From positions 293,679 to 357,678 of the forward strand of contig NZ_JANUGP010000003.1 in assembly GCF_024753135.1 (NCBI RefSeq): DNA of 64,000 nt, read 5' to 3'. The DNA is from Streptomyces pyxinicus. Its GTDB lineage: Bacteria; Actinomycetota; Actinomycetes; Streptomycetales; Streptomycetaceae. The translations under genes were made by a program, and so were the position numbers. How positions within the stretch are numbered: position 1 is the first letter of the stretch; the number at the start of each line of letters is the position of its first letter. Positions 18,778-27,879 of the stretch are shown in pieces. The notes beneath the pieces are model-generated. The model was not told where the DNA came from. It saw only the letters and a list, made by a program, of their open reading frames with translations, and made no database searches.

Positions 18778-20373
18778 TCAGTCCTCGACCGGGTCCGTCC
18801 GCCAGTCGGGATGACCCGGCATCGGCGGGGTGTGCGGGCCGTACAGCCAGGCCGTCAGAAAGGGCGTCAGGTCCTCGCCGGCCACCCTGGACGCGAGGGT
18901 GACGAAGTCCCGGGTTCCGGCCGCCCGGCCCCGGAACGTCGTCACCCAGGAGCGCTCGATCCGCTCGAAGATGCCGGCGCCGACCTTCTCCCGCAGGGCG
19001 TAGAGCACCAGGGCGGAGCCGTCGTAGCGCATCAGCTTGAACAGCGTGGGCCCGGTGGGCTCGGCGGGCGCTCCGTCGTCGTGCCGCCACTGGTCGTGCT
19101 GTTCGTAGGCGGCTCGCATCGTGTCCTCCAGGCTCGCGCCGCCGTGCTCCTCGGAGTACAGGCGTTCGTAGAACCGGGCGTGACCCTCGCTCAGCCAGAG
19201 GTCGGACCAGCGCCGCAGCGCGACGCTGTCGCCCGTCCAGTGGTGGGTCAGTTCGTGGACGAGGTCGCGTTCGGCGTCGACCCGGTCGCCGAGCAGGTCG
19301 TCCTTCGGTACGACGGAGAGCGACTGCGTCTCCAGCGCCACGGACTGGTCGGTGTCCCCGACGAGCACGCCGTAGCGGCTGAACGGGTACGGGCCGAGCC
19401 GCTGCTCCAGCCAGGCGAGGTGATCAGGGGTCAGTGAGCGGTACGGCTCCGTGTCGCCGGTCAGGTGCTCGGGGACCACGTCCCGGACGGGCAGTCCGTG
19501 CGGGCCGGTGGTGTCCACGAAGGTGAACTTCCCGATCGCCAGTTGGACCAGTTGGGCCGCGATCGGCTGCTCGGAGTCGTACGTCCACCGGGTGCGGCCG
19601 TCCGCCTGCCGGGTCCGCTCGACGAGCCGGCCGTTGGCCACGGCGCTGAGGCCGGTGGGGGTGGTGATGTGGAAGGTGACCGGGGCGCGCAGGCTGGGGT
19701 GGTCGTTCGCCGGGAAGACCAGTTTCGCACCGTCGGGCTGCGCGTAGACCAGGGTGCCGTCCGCGGTGGGTACCCAGCCGTAGTCCTGGATCGCGTCGTC
19801 GCGGTGGCGTTGCAGGGTCGGGTCGGCGGTGTAGCGGACGCGGACGGTGAAGGTGGCACCGCGTTGGATGGGCCGGGCGGGGGTGACGACGAGTTCGTCG
19901 CCGTCGCGCACGGCGGTGGCGGGGGCGCCGTCGACCGTGACCTCGCGCAGGGTGTTGCCCGCGAAGTCCAGGTCGAAGCGGGACAGGGCCTGGGTGGCGG
20001 TGGCGCTGATGGCGGCGCCGGCGGGAAAGGGCGTCCGGGGCGCCCGCCAGTCGAAGTCGAGCGTGTAGCGGCGGACGGTGTAGCCGCCGTTGCCGGCCAG
20101 CGGCATCAGCGGGTCGCCGATGCCCCGGGCGCCGGAGGAGGGGGCGGGGCCGGACGGGGCGGTCCGGTCCGGCGAGGCGGCCGGGCCCGGTGCGGGTGAG
20201 CCGTGGATGCCGTGGGGGAGCAGGCCGGTGAGGGCGACGGCACCGGCGAGGACACCGGCACCGGCGAGCGTCAGGACCGCGCGACGGATGTGCGGGGAAG
20301 ACCGGGAACGCTCCCGTCGGGCCTGCCGATGGGTGGATTCCGGCCCCGTGGGGGACCCCTTCACGATCTCCAT
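18778..20373 (-). CDS. Secreted M1-family metallopeptidase
   Basis: A 531-residue zinc aminopeptidase-like protein. It has a basic N-terminus, then a signal/anchor helix (AVLTLAGAGVLAGAVALTGLL, about residues 32-52) and a Pro/Ser/Ala linker. The catalytic site is HELTHHWTGD with zinc ligands H373, H377 and E396 (in WLSEGHARF) and base E374. An exopeptidase GAMEN-like loop appears as ALETQSLS. The C-terminal helical domain is short. The ATG at 20373 is the only plausible start. It is divergent from the PNGase A-like gene, and both are exported. Confidence 0.94.
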   Translation of the reverse strand: MEIVKGSPTGPESTHRQARRERSRSSPHIRRAVLTLAGAGVLAGAVALTGLLPHGIHGSPAPGPAASPDRTAPSGPAPSSGARGIGDPLMPLAGNGGYTVRRYTLDFDWRAPRTPFPAGAAISATATQALSRFDLDFAGNTLREVTVDGAPATAVRDGDELVVTPARPIQRGATFTVRVRYTADPTLQRHRDDAIQDYGWVPTADGTLVYAQPDGAKLVFPANDHPSLRAPVTFHITTPTGLSAVANGRLVERTRQADGRTRWTYDSEQPIAAQLVQLAIGKFTFVDTTGPHGLPVRDVVPEHLTGDTEPYRSLTPDHLAWLEQRLGPYPFSRYGVLVGDTDQSVALETQSLSVVPKDDLLGDRVDAERDLVHELTHHWTGDSVALRRWSDLWLSEGHARFYERLYSEEHGGASLEDTMRAAYEQHDQWRHDDGAPAEPTGPTLFKLMRYDGSALVLYALREKVGAGIFERIERSWVTTFRGRAAGTRDFVTLASRVAGEDLTPFLTAWLYGPHTPPMPGHPDWRTDPVED

Positions 20374-20519
20374 GACGGCACTATGTCAGTAAGATCCGCT
20401 TATATCACCGAACGCCTCTCTGTCATGCCGCAGGTGCCGTGCGGGGAGCGGGGGCGAGGCCTCCGTATGTCCGGAGATCTCATTGCGGCCGGAGGCGAAC
20501 ACGCCGTAGAACAGCGGCC

Positions 20520-22130
20520 ATGAGCAGACGGATAGTCATGTCCATGCTCGCCGGAGCGACCCTTCTGGTGAGCACGTTCTTCGGTGCCGGAGCCGCCACC
20601 GCCCGCCCGGCGGACGTCCCCGCCGAGTTCGGCACCGACTGGCACGACCCGGTGACCGCGGCACCGCCGCCCGACCGGCCGCACACCAGGTCCTGCCAGG
20701 TCACCCTGGCGGACACCCAGTTCCGCGACTACACCCCCTACCGGGGCGCGTATACCCCGCCCGAGGGCTGCGGCGACCGCTGGAGCAAGGTCGTCCTGCG
20801 CCTCGACGGCAAGGTGAAGGGGCGTCAGTACGACCGGCTCGGCTATCTGCACGTCGGCGGTGTCGAGATCCTGCGCACCTCCACCCCCGAGCCCTCGCCC
20901 GACGGCATCGCGTGGCACGTCGAGAAGGACGTCACCCGCTACAGCGACACCTTCCGCGGGGCGCACGACGTCGAGATGCTCATCGGCAATGTCGTGGACG
21001 ACACCTACACCGGCGTCATCGACGTCCACGTCACCCTCACCTTCTACGCCGGCCGCCCCGAGACCCCCGCACCGGACCGTGTCCTCACCCTCGCCGACAC
21101 GCCCGACGGCACCACTCTGACCACGCCGCGCAACAGCGAGCGGATCGTCGCCGAGGTGTACGCGACCGGGTCGGGAGGCGGTTGCGAGGAGTTCTGGTAC
21201 CTGACCGTGGCCGATCCCGCGTCGTACTCCTGCAAGGCCGATCACGGGCCCTACCGCGAGGTGCGGATCCGGGTCGACGGCCGGCTCGCGGGCATCGCCG
21301 CGCCGTTCCCGAACGTCTGGACCGGCGGCTGGTCCAACCCCTTCCTCTGGTACGTCCTCCCGGCCCCCCGCGCCTTCGACGTCCGGCCCGTCGAGTACGA
21401 CCTGACACCGTTCGCCGGTCTGCTCAACGACGGGCGGCCGCACCGCGTCGAGGTCTCCGTCGCCGGCGTCCCGGAGGGCCAGTCGGGGTGGAGCACTCCG
21501 GTGAACGTCCTGGTCTGGCGCGACGCGCACCGGGCACACGTCACCGGCGCGCTGACCGTGGGCAAGGACACCGATCCCGTGAACACGTCGACGTACACGC
21601 CCGGTGCGGAGAACCGCGTGGACACGGATGCCGGGCACCGGCTGACCGTTTCCGGCTACCTCGACACCTCGCACGGCCGGGTGACCACCACCGTCAGCCG
21701 CGTCCTCGCCCACACCTCCGCGCACCGCTGGACCGAGGGCGAGACCACCGACGGACTCGACGCGGCCTGGACCGACGACGAGACCGTCACCGTCGCCGGG
21801 TACGGCCCCGCGCGGACGACTCACACCCGTCGGACGTACACGATGAACGGCGCCACGACGACCGGGCCGGACGACCGGCTGCGCACCGAACTGACCCTCG
21901 GCGACCGCGCCGACATCGTGGAGCGACGGGCCGGCCGGCGCACCGCCTGGTCCCGGCTCGACGACACCTACAGCGGCGACGCCGCCTACACCCTGAACGT
22001 CCCGCGGGAACAGCGGCACGCGGTGGGCACGTCGAGCGAGCGCTACCGGCTCCACGGCTCCGACGGCTGCTACGACCGCTCGCTGGCCACCGCGCAGGGC
22101 GTGCTGACCGAGGACCGCGACCGGTGCTGA
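20520..22130 (+). CDS. Secreted PNGase A-family peptide N-glycanase-like protein
   Basis: A 536-residue exported protein with a clear signal peptide (MSRRIVMSMLAGATLLVSTFFGAGAATA as a hydrophobic start, cleavage near residue 28). The body matches the peptide-N4-(N-acetyl-beta-glucosaminyl)asparagine amidase A family: WSKVVLRLDGKVKGRQYDRL, GVEILRTSTPEP, WHVEKDVTRYS and VWTGGWSNPFLWYVLPAP. Members remove N-glycans from glycoproteins. In a soil actinomycete this would be an extracellular activity on plant or fungal glycoproteins, which is inference. Cysteines at both ends suggest disulfides. Confidence 0.9.
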   Translation: MSRRIVMSMLAGATLLVSTFFGAGAATARPADVPAEFGTDWHDPVTAAPPPDRPHTRSCQVTLADTQFRDYTPYRGAYTPPEGCGDRWSKVVLRLDGKVKGRQYDRLGYLHVGGVEILRTSTPEPSPDGIAWHVEKDVTRYSDTFRGAHDVEMLIGNVVDDTYTGVIDVHVTLTFYAGRPETPAPDRVLTLADTPDGTTLTTPRNSERIVAEVYATGSGGGCEEFWYLTVADPASYSCKADHGPYREVRIRVDGRLAGIAAPFPNVWTGGWSNPFLWYVLPAPRAFDVRPVEYDLTPFAGLLNDGRPHRVEVSVAGVPEGQSGWSTPVNVLVWRDAHRAHVTGALTVGKDTDPVNTSTYTPGAENRVDTDAGHRLTVSGYLDTSHGRVTTTVSRVLAHTSAHRWTEGETTDGLDAAWTDDETVTVAGYGPARTTHTRRTYTMNGATTTGPDDRLRTELTLGDRADIVERRAGRRTAWSRLDDTYSGDAAYTLNVPREQRHAVGTSSERYRLHGSDGCYDRSLATAQGVLTEDRDRC

Positions 22131-22144
22131 ACCGGAGGCCCTGA

Positions 22145-22184
22145 CGGAGCGAGTCAGGCGGCAGCGGAGCGAGTCAGGCGGCAG
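22145..22184. repeat. 20-bp perfect tandem duplication after the PNGase A gene
   Basis: The 20-base unit CGGAGCGAGTCAGGCGGCAG occurs twice back to back, just after the stop of the PNGase A-like gene and just before a terminator-like hairpin. It is non-coding and is likely a recent replication-slippage product. Confidence 0.85.
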
Positions 22185-22185
22185 C

Positions 22186-22209
22186 GGCCCCCTCTCCCGA
22201 GCGGGGGCC
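22186..22209. terminator. Hairpin between convergent PNGase A-like and marR genes
   Basis: GGCCCCC and GGGGGCC form a 7-bp G/C stem around a 10-nt loop between two convergent stops (22130 and 22219). There is no T-tract, as is usual in Streptomyces, and it probably serves both directions. Confidence 0.6.
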
Positions 22210-22218
22210 GTGCCGCTG

Positions 22219-22668
22219 TCAGCAGGGCTTGACGGCGTCTCCGTCGACCAGGGTGTCCAGCAGGACGCCGAGCACCTGGCGCTCCTTCTCGGTGAGCGGA
22301 GCGAGTATCTCCTCGGCGGCCGAGCGGCGGGCGCCGCGCAGCTTGTCCAGGGTCGCCCGGCCCTCGTCGGTCAGCTCGATCCGGGTCACGCGCCGGTTCG
22401 CCGGATCGGGTGCCCGGCGCACCTTGCCGCTCGCCTCCAGCCCGTCGACCAGCGTCGTCACCGCTCGGGGCACGACCTCCAGGCGCGCGGCGAGGTCGGC
22501 CATGCGGGGCGGCGAGGAGTAGTGCGCGAGCGTGCGCAGCAGCCGGGACTGGGCCGGTGTGACGCCCAGGTCACGCTCCTCCAGATGACGTTTCTGGATG
22601 CGGTGCACCCGGCGGGTCAGCCGCAGCAACTGCTCGGCGAGGAGTCCGTCGGGATCTGGGATGGTCAT
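22219..22668 (-). CDS. MarR-family transcriptional regulator
   Basis: A 149-residue winged-helix regulator. Dimerisation helices flank a DNA-binding core, PPRMADLAARLEVVPRAVTTLVDGLEASGKVRRAPDPANRRV, which has the standard recognition helix and wing. It is divergent from an ABC exporter gene 114 bp away, and a palindrome lies in that gap. The likely role is repression of the exporter and of itself, relieved by a small-molecule ligand, by analogy with many MarR/exporter pairs. The ligand is unknown. Confidence 0.95.
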   Translation of the reverse strand: MTIPDPDGLLAEQLLRLTRRVHRIQKRHLEERDLGVTPAQSRLLRTLAHYSSPPRMADLAARLEVVPRAVTTLVDGLEASGKVRRAPDPANRRVTRIELTDEGRATLDKLRGARRSAAEEILAPLTEKERQVLGVLLDTLVDGDAVKPC

Positions 22669-22693
22669 GCGGGAACAATATCAGGACGCCGTT

Positions 22694-22716
22694 CATTGTG
22701 AGTATAGGTAACAATG
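22694..22716. promoter_or_regulatory. Candidate MarR operator
   Basis: CATTGT and ACAATG form an inverted repeat with an 11-bp spacer, in the A/T-richer middle of the marR/exporter gap. On the plus strand it overlaps a -35-like TTGTGA (22696-22701), 18 bp before TATGCT (22720-22725). Binding would therefore block the exporter promoter. Promoter and operator are inferred from sequence only. Confidence 0.6.
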
Positions 22717-22782
22717 AGCTATGCTCCATTCAGTCCTCGCCGGCCGTCCTCGGCCGGCGCCCGTTCACCTCCGTAGGAGCCC

Positions 22783-24585
22783 ATGAACCCCGAACGTGAA
22801 ACCTCCTGGACCCCACCCGCCGACGCGGGCGAACAGCCCCGGCAGGTGCGCCGCATCCTCGGCCTCTTCCGCCCCTACCGCGGCCGGCTCGCGATCGTCG
22901 GCCTGCTGGTAGGCGCCTCCTCCCTGGTCTCGGTGGCCACGCCCTTCCTGCTCAGGGAGATCCTCGACGTCGCGCTCCCCCAGGGGCGCACCGGCCTGCT
23001 GAGCCTGCTCGCGCTCGGCATGATCTTCAGCGCCCTCCTGTCCAGCGTCTTCGGCGTACTGCAGACACTGATCTCGACGACGGTCGGCCAGCGCGTCATG
23101 CACGACCTGCGCACCGCCGTCTACGGCCGGCTCCAGCGCATGTCCCTCGCCTTCTTCACCCGCACCCGCACCGGTGAGGTGCAGTCCCGCATCGCCAACG
23201 ACATCGGCGGTATGCAGGCCACCGTCACCTCCACCGCCACCTCCCTGGTCTCGAACGTCACCAGCGTGGTCGCCACGATCGTCGCCATGGTCGCCCTCGA
23301 CTGGCGGCTCACCGTCGTCTCGTTGCTCCTGCTTCCGGTGTTCGTGTGGATCAGCAGAAGAGTCGGCGACGAACGCAAGAGGATCACCACCCAGCGGCAG
23401 AAGCAGATGGCCGCCATGGCCGCGACCGTCACCGAGTCGCTCTCCGTCAGCGGCATCCTGCTCGGCCGCACGATGGGCCGCTCCGGCTCGCTCACCGCGT
23501 CCTTCGCCGACGAGTCCGAGCGCCTGGTCGATCTGGAGGTCAGATCGAACATGGCCGGTCGCTGGCGCATGGCCGTGATCACCGTCGTCATGGCCGCGAT
23601 GCCGGCCGTCATCTACTGGACCGCGGGCCTCGCCCTCCGGTTCGGCGGTCCCGAGGTCTCCCTCGGCACCATCGTCGCCTTCGTCTCCCTCCAGCAGGGC
23701 CTGTTCCGCCCCGCCGTGAGCCTGCTCGCCACCGGCGTCCAGATCCAGACCTCGCTCGCGCTCTTCCAGCGCATCTTCGAGTATCTGGACCTGCCCGTCG
23801 ACATCACCGAGCGCGAACAGCCCGTCCACCTCGACCGGGTCAAAGGCGAGGTCCGTTTCGAGGAGGTGGAGTTCCGGTACGACGGCAAGGGCGGCCCGGT
23901 GCTCGACGGCATCGACGTCACCGTGCCCGCCGGCGGCAGCCTCGCCGTCGTCGGCCCGACCGGCGCGGGCAAGTCCACGCTGGGCTACCTGGTGCCGCGC
24001 CTCTACGACGTCACCGGCGGCCGCGTCACCCTGGACGGCATCGACGTCCGCGACCTGGACTTCGACACCCTCGCCCGCGCGGTCGGCGTCGTCTCGCAGG
24101 AGACGTACCTCTTCCACGCGACGGTCGCCGACAACCTCCGTTTCGCCAAGCCGGACGCCACCGACGAGGAACTGCACGCGGCGGCCCGGGCGGCGCAGAT
24201 CCACGACCACATCGCCGCCCTGCCCGATGGATACGACACGGTCGTCGGCGAGCGCGGCCACCGCTTCTCCGGAGGCGAGAAGCAGCGCCTCGCGATAGCC
24301 CGCACCATCCTGCGCGATCCGCCGGTGCTCATCCTCGACGAGGCGACCAGCGCGCTCGACACCCGCACGGAAGCGGCCGTCCAGAAGGCCATCGACGCCC
24401 TGTCCGCCAACCGCACGACCGTCACCATCGCCCACCGCCTGTCCACGGTCCGCGACGCCGACCAGATCGTGGTCCTGGACGCGGGCCGGGTCGTGGAGCG
24501 CGGCAGCCACGACGAATTGCTGGAGCTGGACGGGCGTTACGCGGCCCTGGTGCGCCGGGACGCACAGCTGGAACCCGTCGCCTGA
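22783..24585 (+). CDS. ABC exporter, fused permease and ATPase
   Basis: A 600-residue type IV (MsbA/LmrA-like) half-transporter that would homodimerise. Six membrane helices occupy residues about 25-320, with the coupling region MSLAFFTRTRTGEVQSRIANDIGGMQ. The ATPase has Walker A GPTGAGKST at 391-399, Q-loop VVSQETYLF, signature FSGGEKQRLAIART, Walker B VLILDEATSALD and H-loop TIAHRLS, all intact. This contrasts with the broken exporter at 14-15.7 kb. It is regulated by the divergent MarR. The substrate is unknown, with drug or lipid efflux plausible. Confidence 0.95.
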   Translation: MNPERETSWTPPADAGEQPRQVRRILGLFRPYRGRLAIVGLLVGASSLVSVATPFLLREILDVALPQGRTGLLSLLALGMIFSALLSSVFGVLQTLISTTVGQRVMHDLRTAVYGRLQRMSLAFFTRTRTGEVQSRIANDIGGMQATVTSTATSLVSNVTSVVATIVAMVALDWRLTVVSLLLLPVFVWISRRVGDERKRITTQRQKQMAAMAATVTESLSVSGILLGRTMGRSGSLTASFADESERLVDLEVRSNMAGRWRMAVITVVMAAMPAVIYWTAGLALRFGGPEVSLGTIVAFVSLQQGLFRPAVSLLATGVQIQTSLALFQRIFEYLDLPVDITEREQPVHLDRVKGEVRFEEVEFRYDGKGGPVLDGIDVTVPAGGSLAVVGPTGAGKSTLGYLVPRLYDVTGGRVTLDGIDVRDLDFDTLARAVGVVSQETYLFHATVADNLRFAKPDATDEELHAAARAAQIHDHIAALPDGYDTVVGERGHRFSGGEKQRLAIARTILRDPPVLILDEATSALDTRTEAAVQKAIDALSANRTTVTIAHRLSTVRDADQIVVLDAGRVVERGSHDELLELDGRYAALVRRDAQLEPVA

Positions 24586-24648
24586 CGCAGCGGTAGACAA
24601 ACTGAATATTTGCCGGGTTTGTGGCGATATGCGTACTACCGTGCCCGC

Positions 24649-25545
24649 ATGCAGACGAAAACTCCGCTGCGGAGCACGTTCCGACTGACCCGCCGAGGCC
24701 GACTCGCCCTGGTCGCGGCAGGCGCCGTCGTGGCCGGCACCGCCGTGGCGGTGCCGCTGCTGGTGGTGGGCGGCGACGAGCCCGGCCGCCCGGAGCCGAA
24801 GCCCGTCACCCTGGTCATCCCGGAGGGCCGGCGCGCCGGCCAGGTGTACGACGCGATCGACAAGGTGCTGAAGCTGCCCTCCGGCAGCACCCGCAAGTCC
24901 GTCGGCAAGGCCGGTCTCAAGCTCCCCGGTGAGGCCGAGGGCAACCCCGAGGGCTATCTGTTCCCGGCGACCTACCCGGTGCGGCAGGGGGCGACGCCCG
25001 AGTCCCTGCTGCGGGACATGGTCACCACCGCCGAGCGGAAGTTCGACGCGGCGCCGGTCGCGGCCGGGGCGCAGCGCAACGCCATGAACCTCTACCAGGC
25101 CATCACCATCGCCAGCATCGTGCAGGCCGAGGCCGGGACGAAGGCGGACATGGGCAAGGTCGCCCGGGTCGTCCTCAACCGGCTGGAGCGCGGCATGCCG
25201 CTCCAGATGGACTCGACCCTCAACTACGGGCTGAACCGCACCACCCTGAGCACCACCGAGGACGACACCCGGATCGAGAGCCCCTACAACTCCTACCAGC
25301 GCATGGGTCTGCCGCCGACTCCGATCGACAACCCCGGCGAGGACGCGATGCGAGCGGCGCTCAACGCGACACCGGGTGACTGGCTGTACTTCGTCACCGT
25401 CAAGCCCGGGGACACTCGCTTCACCGCGGACTACACCACGCACATGCGCAATGTGGCGGAATTCAACGCCCGCCACCAGAGCGCCGCGGCAGGAACCCCG
25501 GGCCCTCGGCAGTCACCGGCGTCCTCGGCACCGGCCACCCGCTGA
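24649..25545 (+). CDS. MltG/YceG-like endolytic transglycosylase, short form
   Basis: A 298-residue single-pass membrane protein. A basic N-terminus precedes a membrane helix (LALVAAGAVVAGTAVAVPLLVV), then a LysM-like/YceG region with VTLVIPEGRRAGQVYDAID. The catalytic core is PEGYLFPATYPV, ITIASIVQAEAG with the conserved second Glu, KVARVVLNRLERGMPLQMDSTLNYG, and the terminal SPYNSYQRMGLPPTPIDNPG. It is shorter than housekeeping MltG, lacking the long cytoplasmic and linker parts, so it is probably a paralogue. It likely cuts nascent glycan strands. It stands alone 63 bp after the exporter. Confidence 0.9.
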   Translation: MQTKTPLRSTFRLTRRGRLALVAAGAVVAGTAVAVPLLVVGGDEPGRPEPKPVTLVIPEGRRAGQVYDAIDKVLKLPSGSTRKSVGKAGLKLPGEAEGNPEGYLFPATYPVRQGATPESLLRDMVTTAERKFDAAPVAAGAQRNAMNLYQAITIASIVQAEAGTKADMGKVARVVLNRLERGMPLQMDSTLNYGLNRTTLSTTEDDTRIESPYNSYQRMGLPPTPIDNPGEDAMRAALNATPGDWLYFVTVKPGDTRFTADYTTHMRNVAEFNARHQSAAAGTPGPRQSPASSAPATR

Positions 25546-25591
25546 ACCGACGGGATGTCCGGGCCGGCGGGACGTCCGAGCTGACGGGACG

Positions 25592-26671
25592 TCACGCGGC
25601 CGCCGTGTCCTGGCCGGCCAGCAGCCGTCCGATGTCCCGGACGGCCGCGCGGCCCGCCCGGTTCGCGCCGATGGTGCTCGCCGAGGGACCGTACCCCACG
25701 AGGTGCACCCGCGGGTCGGCCACCGCGCGGGTACCGTCCAGCCGGATGCCGCCGCCGGGCTCACGCAGCCGGAGCGGGGCCAGGTGGTCGAGCGCGGCCC
25801 GGAAACCGGTCGCCCACAGGATCACGTCGGCCGCCACCCGCCGGCCGTCGTCCCAGGCCACGCCGTCCGGAGTGATCCGGTCGAACATCGGCTTCCGGTC
25901 CAGCACCCCGTCCGCGAGACCCCGCCGGATCGCGTCGTTGAGCGGCAGCCCGGTGACCGACACCACGCTGCGCGGCGGCAGCCCCTGGCGCACCCGTTCC
26001 GCCACCAGCGCGACCGCTGCCCGGCCCGCCTCCTGGTCGAAGGGCCCCTCGCGGAACACCGGGGGCCGCCGGGTCACCCAGGTGGTGGCGGCGGCGTACG
26101 GGGCCAGCTCCAGCAGGTGCTGGGTGCCCGAGGCGCCACCGCCCACGACCACCACCCGCAGCCCCGCGAACTCCTCGGGCCCGGTGTACCGCGCGGTGTG
26201 CGACTGCCGGCCCCGGAAGGCCTCCTGGCCCGGATAGCGCGGCACGAAGGGCCGGTCCCAGGTTCCGGTCGCGTTGATCAGCGCGCGTGTCGACCAAGCG
26301 CCCCGCGAGGTCTCCACCAGCAGTCGCCCGCCCTCGCCCGCCCGGACCGCGCGCACGTCCACCGGCCGCCGCACCCGCAGGCCGAAGGCGCGCTCGTACC
26401 GGTCGAAGTACTCGCCGATGACCTCCGCCGACGGCCGCGCGGGATCGGCGCCCGTCAGCTCCATGCCGGGCAGCGCGTGCATCCCGTGCACCTTGCCGTA
26501 CGTCAGCGAGGGCCAGCGGAACTGCCAGGCGCCGCCCGGCGCGGGGGAGTGGTCCAGCACCACGAAGTCACGCTCCGGCTCCAACCCGGTGCGCCGCAGG
26601 TGATAGGCGCCAGCCAGACCGGCCTGACCAGCGCCTATGACGACTACCTGAACCTCGTGGAGTGCGTTCAC
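25592..26671 (-). CDS. Flavin-dependent monooxygenase (NAD(P)/FAD), sulfur operon
   Basis: A 359-residue two-dinucleotide-fold flavoprotein. FAD site is VVIGAGQAGLAGAYHL at about residues 9-24, the NADPH site is VVVVGGGASGTQHLLEL near 165, and ATG-type segment DVILWATGFRAALDHL lies near 290. The family includes YwaE/CzcO-like monooxygenases. GTG at 26671 has GGGGGA before it. It is the last gene of the minus-strand ssu operon, 42 bp after the SsuD-type gene, so oxidation of an organosulfur intermediate is likely, but the substrate is not known. Confidence 0.88.
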   Translation of the reverse strand: MNALHEVQVVVIGAGQAGLAGAYHLRRTGLEPERDFVVLDHSPAPGGAWQFRWPSLTYGKVHGMHALPGMELTGADPARPSAEVIGEYFDRYERAFGLRVRRPVDVRAVRAGEGGRLLVETSRGAWSTRALINATGTWDRPFVPRYPGQEAFRGRQSHTARYTGPEEFAGLRVVVVGGGASGTQHLLELAPYAAATTWVTRRPPVFREGPFDQEAGRAAVALVAERVRQGLPPRSVVSVTGLPLNDAIRRGLADGVLDRKPMFDRITPDGVAWDDGRRVAADVILWATGFRAALDHLAPLRLREPGGGIRLDGTRAVADPRVHLVGYGPSASTIGANRAGRAAVRDIGRLLAGQDTAAA

Positions 26672-26713
26672 GCTTCCCCCAACAGGGAGCCGCGCGCGGA
26701 TCTTCCCGGCCGT

Positions 26714-27859
26714 TCAGCGCCCGCCGGCCACCAGCAGCGGCGCCCCGTCCCCGGCGGCCGTGCCCGCCGACAGGCCCCGTGCGGCGAGTTCCGGGATCAC
26801 CCCCTCACCGAACCAGTACGCCTCCTCCAGATGCGGATAGCCGGAGAGGACGAAGTGCTCGATGCCGAGCGCGTGGTACTCCTCGATCAGGTCGGCGACC
26901 TCGGCGTGGCTGCCGACCAGCGCCGTACCCGCGCCACCCCGGACCAGCCCGATCCCCGCCCACAGGTTCGGGTGGATCTCCAGCCGGTCCCGTGAGCCGC
27001 CGTGCAGCTCCAGCATCCGGCGCTGGCCCACCGACTCGCTGCGCCCGAGCGCGGCCTGGGCCGCGGCGACGGTATCGGCGTCGAGGTCGTCGAGCAGCCG
27101 GTTCGCCGTGGCCCACGCCTCCGCCGAGGAGTCCCGGGAGATGGTGTGCAGCCGGATGCCGAAGCGCACGGTACGGCCTTCCCGTTCGGCCAGCGAACGG
27201 ATCCAGTCCGTCTTCTCCTTCACCTGCGCCGGCGGCTCGCCCCACGTCAGATACACGTCGGCGTGCCGGGCCGCCACCGGTCCGGCCGCGGCGGAGGAGC
27301 CGCCGAAGAACACCTGCGGCACCGGGTCGGGCGCCAGCGCGGTCAGCCCGCCCTCCACCTGGTAGTGGGCGCCGTGGAAGTCGAACGGCTGCCCCCGCCA
27401 CACCCCGCGCACCACCGACAGGAACTCGTCCGTGCGCTCGTAGCGCCTGTCGTGGTCCAGATGGTCGCCGAAGCGGCGCTGTTCGACCGAGTCGCCGCCG
27501 GTCACCACGTTCAGCAGCAGCCGGCCCCGGGTCACCCGCTGGTAGGTCGACGCCATCTGCGCGGCCAGCGTCGGCGACAGCAGTCCCGGCCGGAACGCCA
27601 CCAGAAACTTCAGCCGTTCGGTGTGCTGCGCGAGGGCGGCCGTGGTCAGCCAGGCGTCCTCGCACCAGGTGCCGGTCGGCGTCAGCACCGCCTCGAAGCC
27701 GAGCTGCTCGGCCGCCTTGGCGATCTGCGTCAGATACTCGATGTCCGGGGCGCGTACCCCGGCGGTCCTGCGGCCGTCGTTCGGGCCGTAGGCGTGCCGG
27801 TCCACCAGGGTGCGCCCGTCGCCGCCCGTCGGCAGGAACCAGTGCAGTCGTACGGCCAT
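26714..27859 (-). CDS. ssuD: FMNH2-dependent alkanesulfonate monooxygenase (SsuD-type LLM)
   Basis: A 381-residue bacterial luciferase-like TIM-barrel enzyme. HWFLPTGGDGRTL at the start, LGFEAVLTPTGTWCEDAW, LKFLVAFRPGLLSPTLAAQM, GRLLLNVVTGGDSVEQRRFGD and the C-terminal FVLSGYPHLEEAYWFGEGV are close to SsuD. It releases sulfite from alkanesulfonates using reduced FMN. The ATG at 27859 is preceded by GGAGA, and an in-frame TTG two codons earlier is less likely. It follows the transporter genes by 20 bp. No flavin reductase (ssuE) is in the operon. Confidence 0.94.
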   Translation of the reverse strand: MAVRLHWFLPTGGDGRTLVDRHAYGPNDGRRTAGVRAPDIEYLTQIAKAAEQLGFEAVLTPTGTWCEDAWLTTAALAQHTERLKFLVAFRPGLLSPTLAAQMASTYQRVTRGRLLLNVVTGGDSVEQRRFGDHLDHDRRYERTDEFLSVVRGVWRGQPFDFHGAHYQVEGGLTALAPDPVPQVFFGGSSAAAGPVAARHADVYLTWGEPPAQVKEKTDWIRSLAEREGRTVRFGIRLHTISRDSSAEAWATANRLLDDLDADTVAAAQAALGRSESVGQRRMLELHGGSRDRLEIHPNLWAGIGLVRGGAGTALVGSHAEVADLIEEYHALGIEHFVLSGYPHLEEAYWFGEGVIPELAARGLSAGTAAGDGAPLLVAGGR

Positions 27860-27879
27860 CGCCAATCTCCTCTCGTCTC

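Noticed and set aside
14252..19090. A 1612-codon minus-strand open frame across the exporter, amidase and peptidase
   Set aside because: It covers genes read in another frame. Only the short SMVGPYLHG segment of it is real coding, from before the frameshift.
12877..19437. A 2186-codon plus-strand open frame through several genes
   Set aside because: It crosses unrelated opposite-strand and same-strand genes, has no start signal, and its product is compositionally random.
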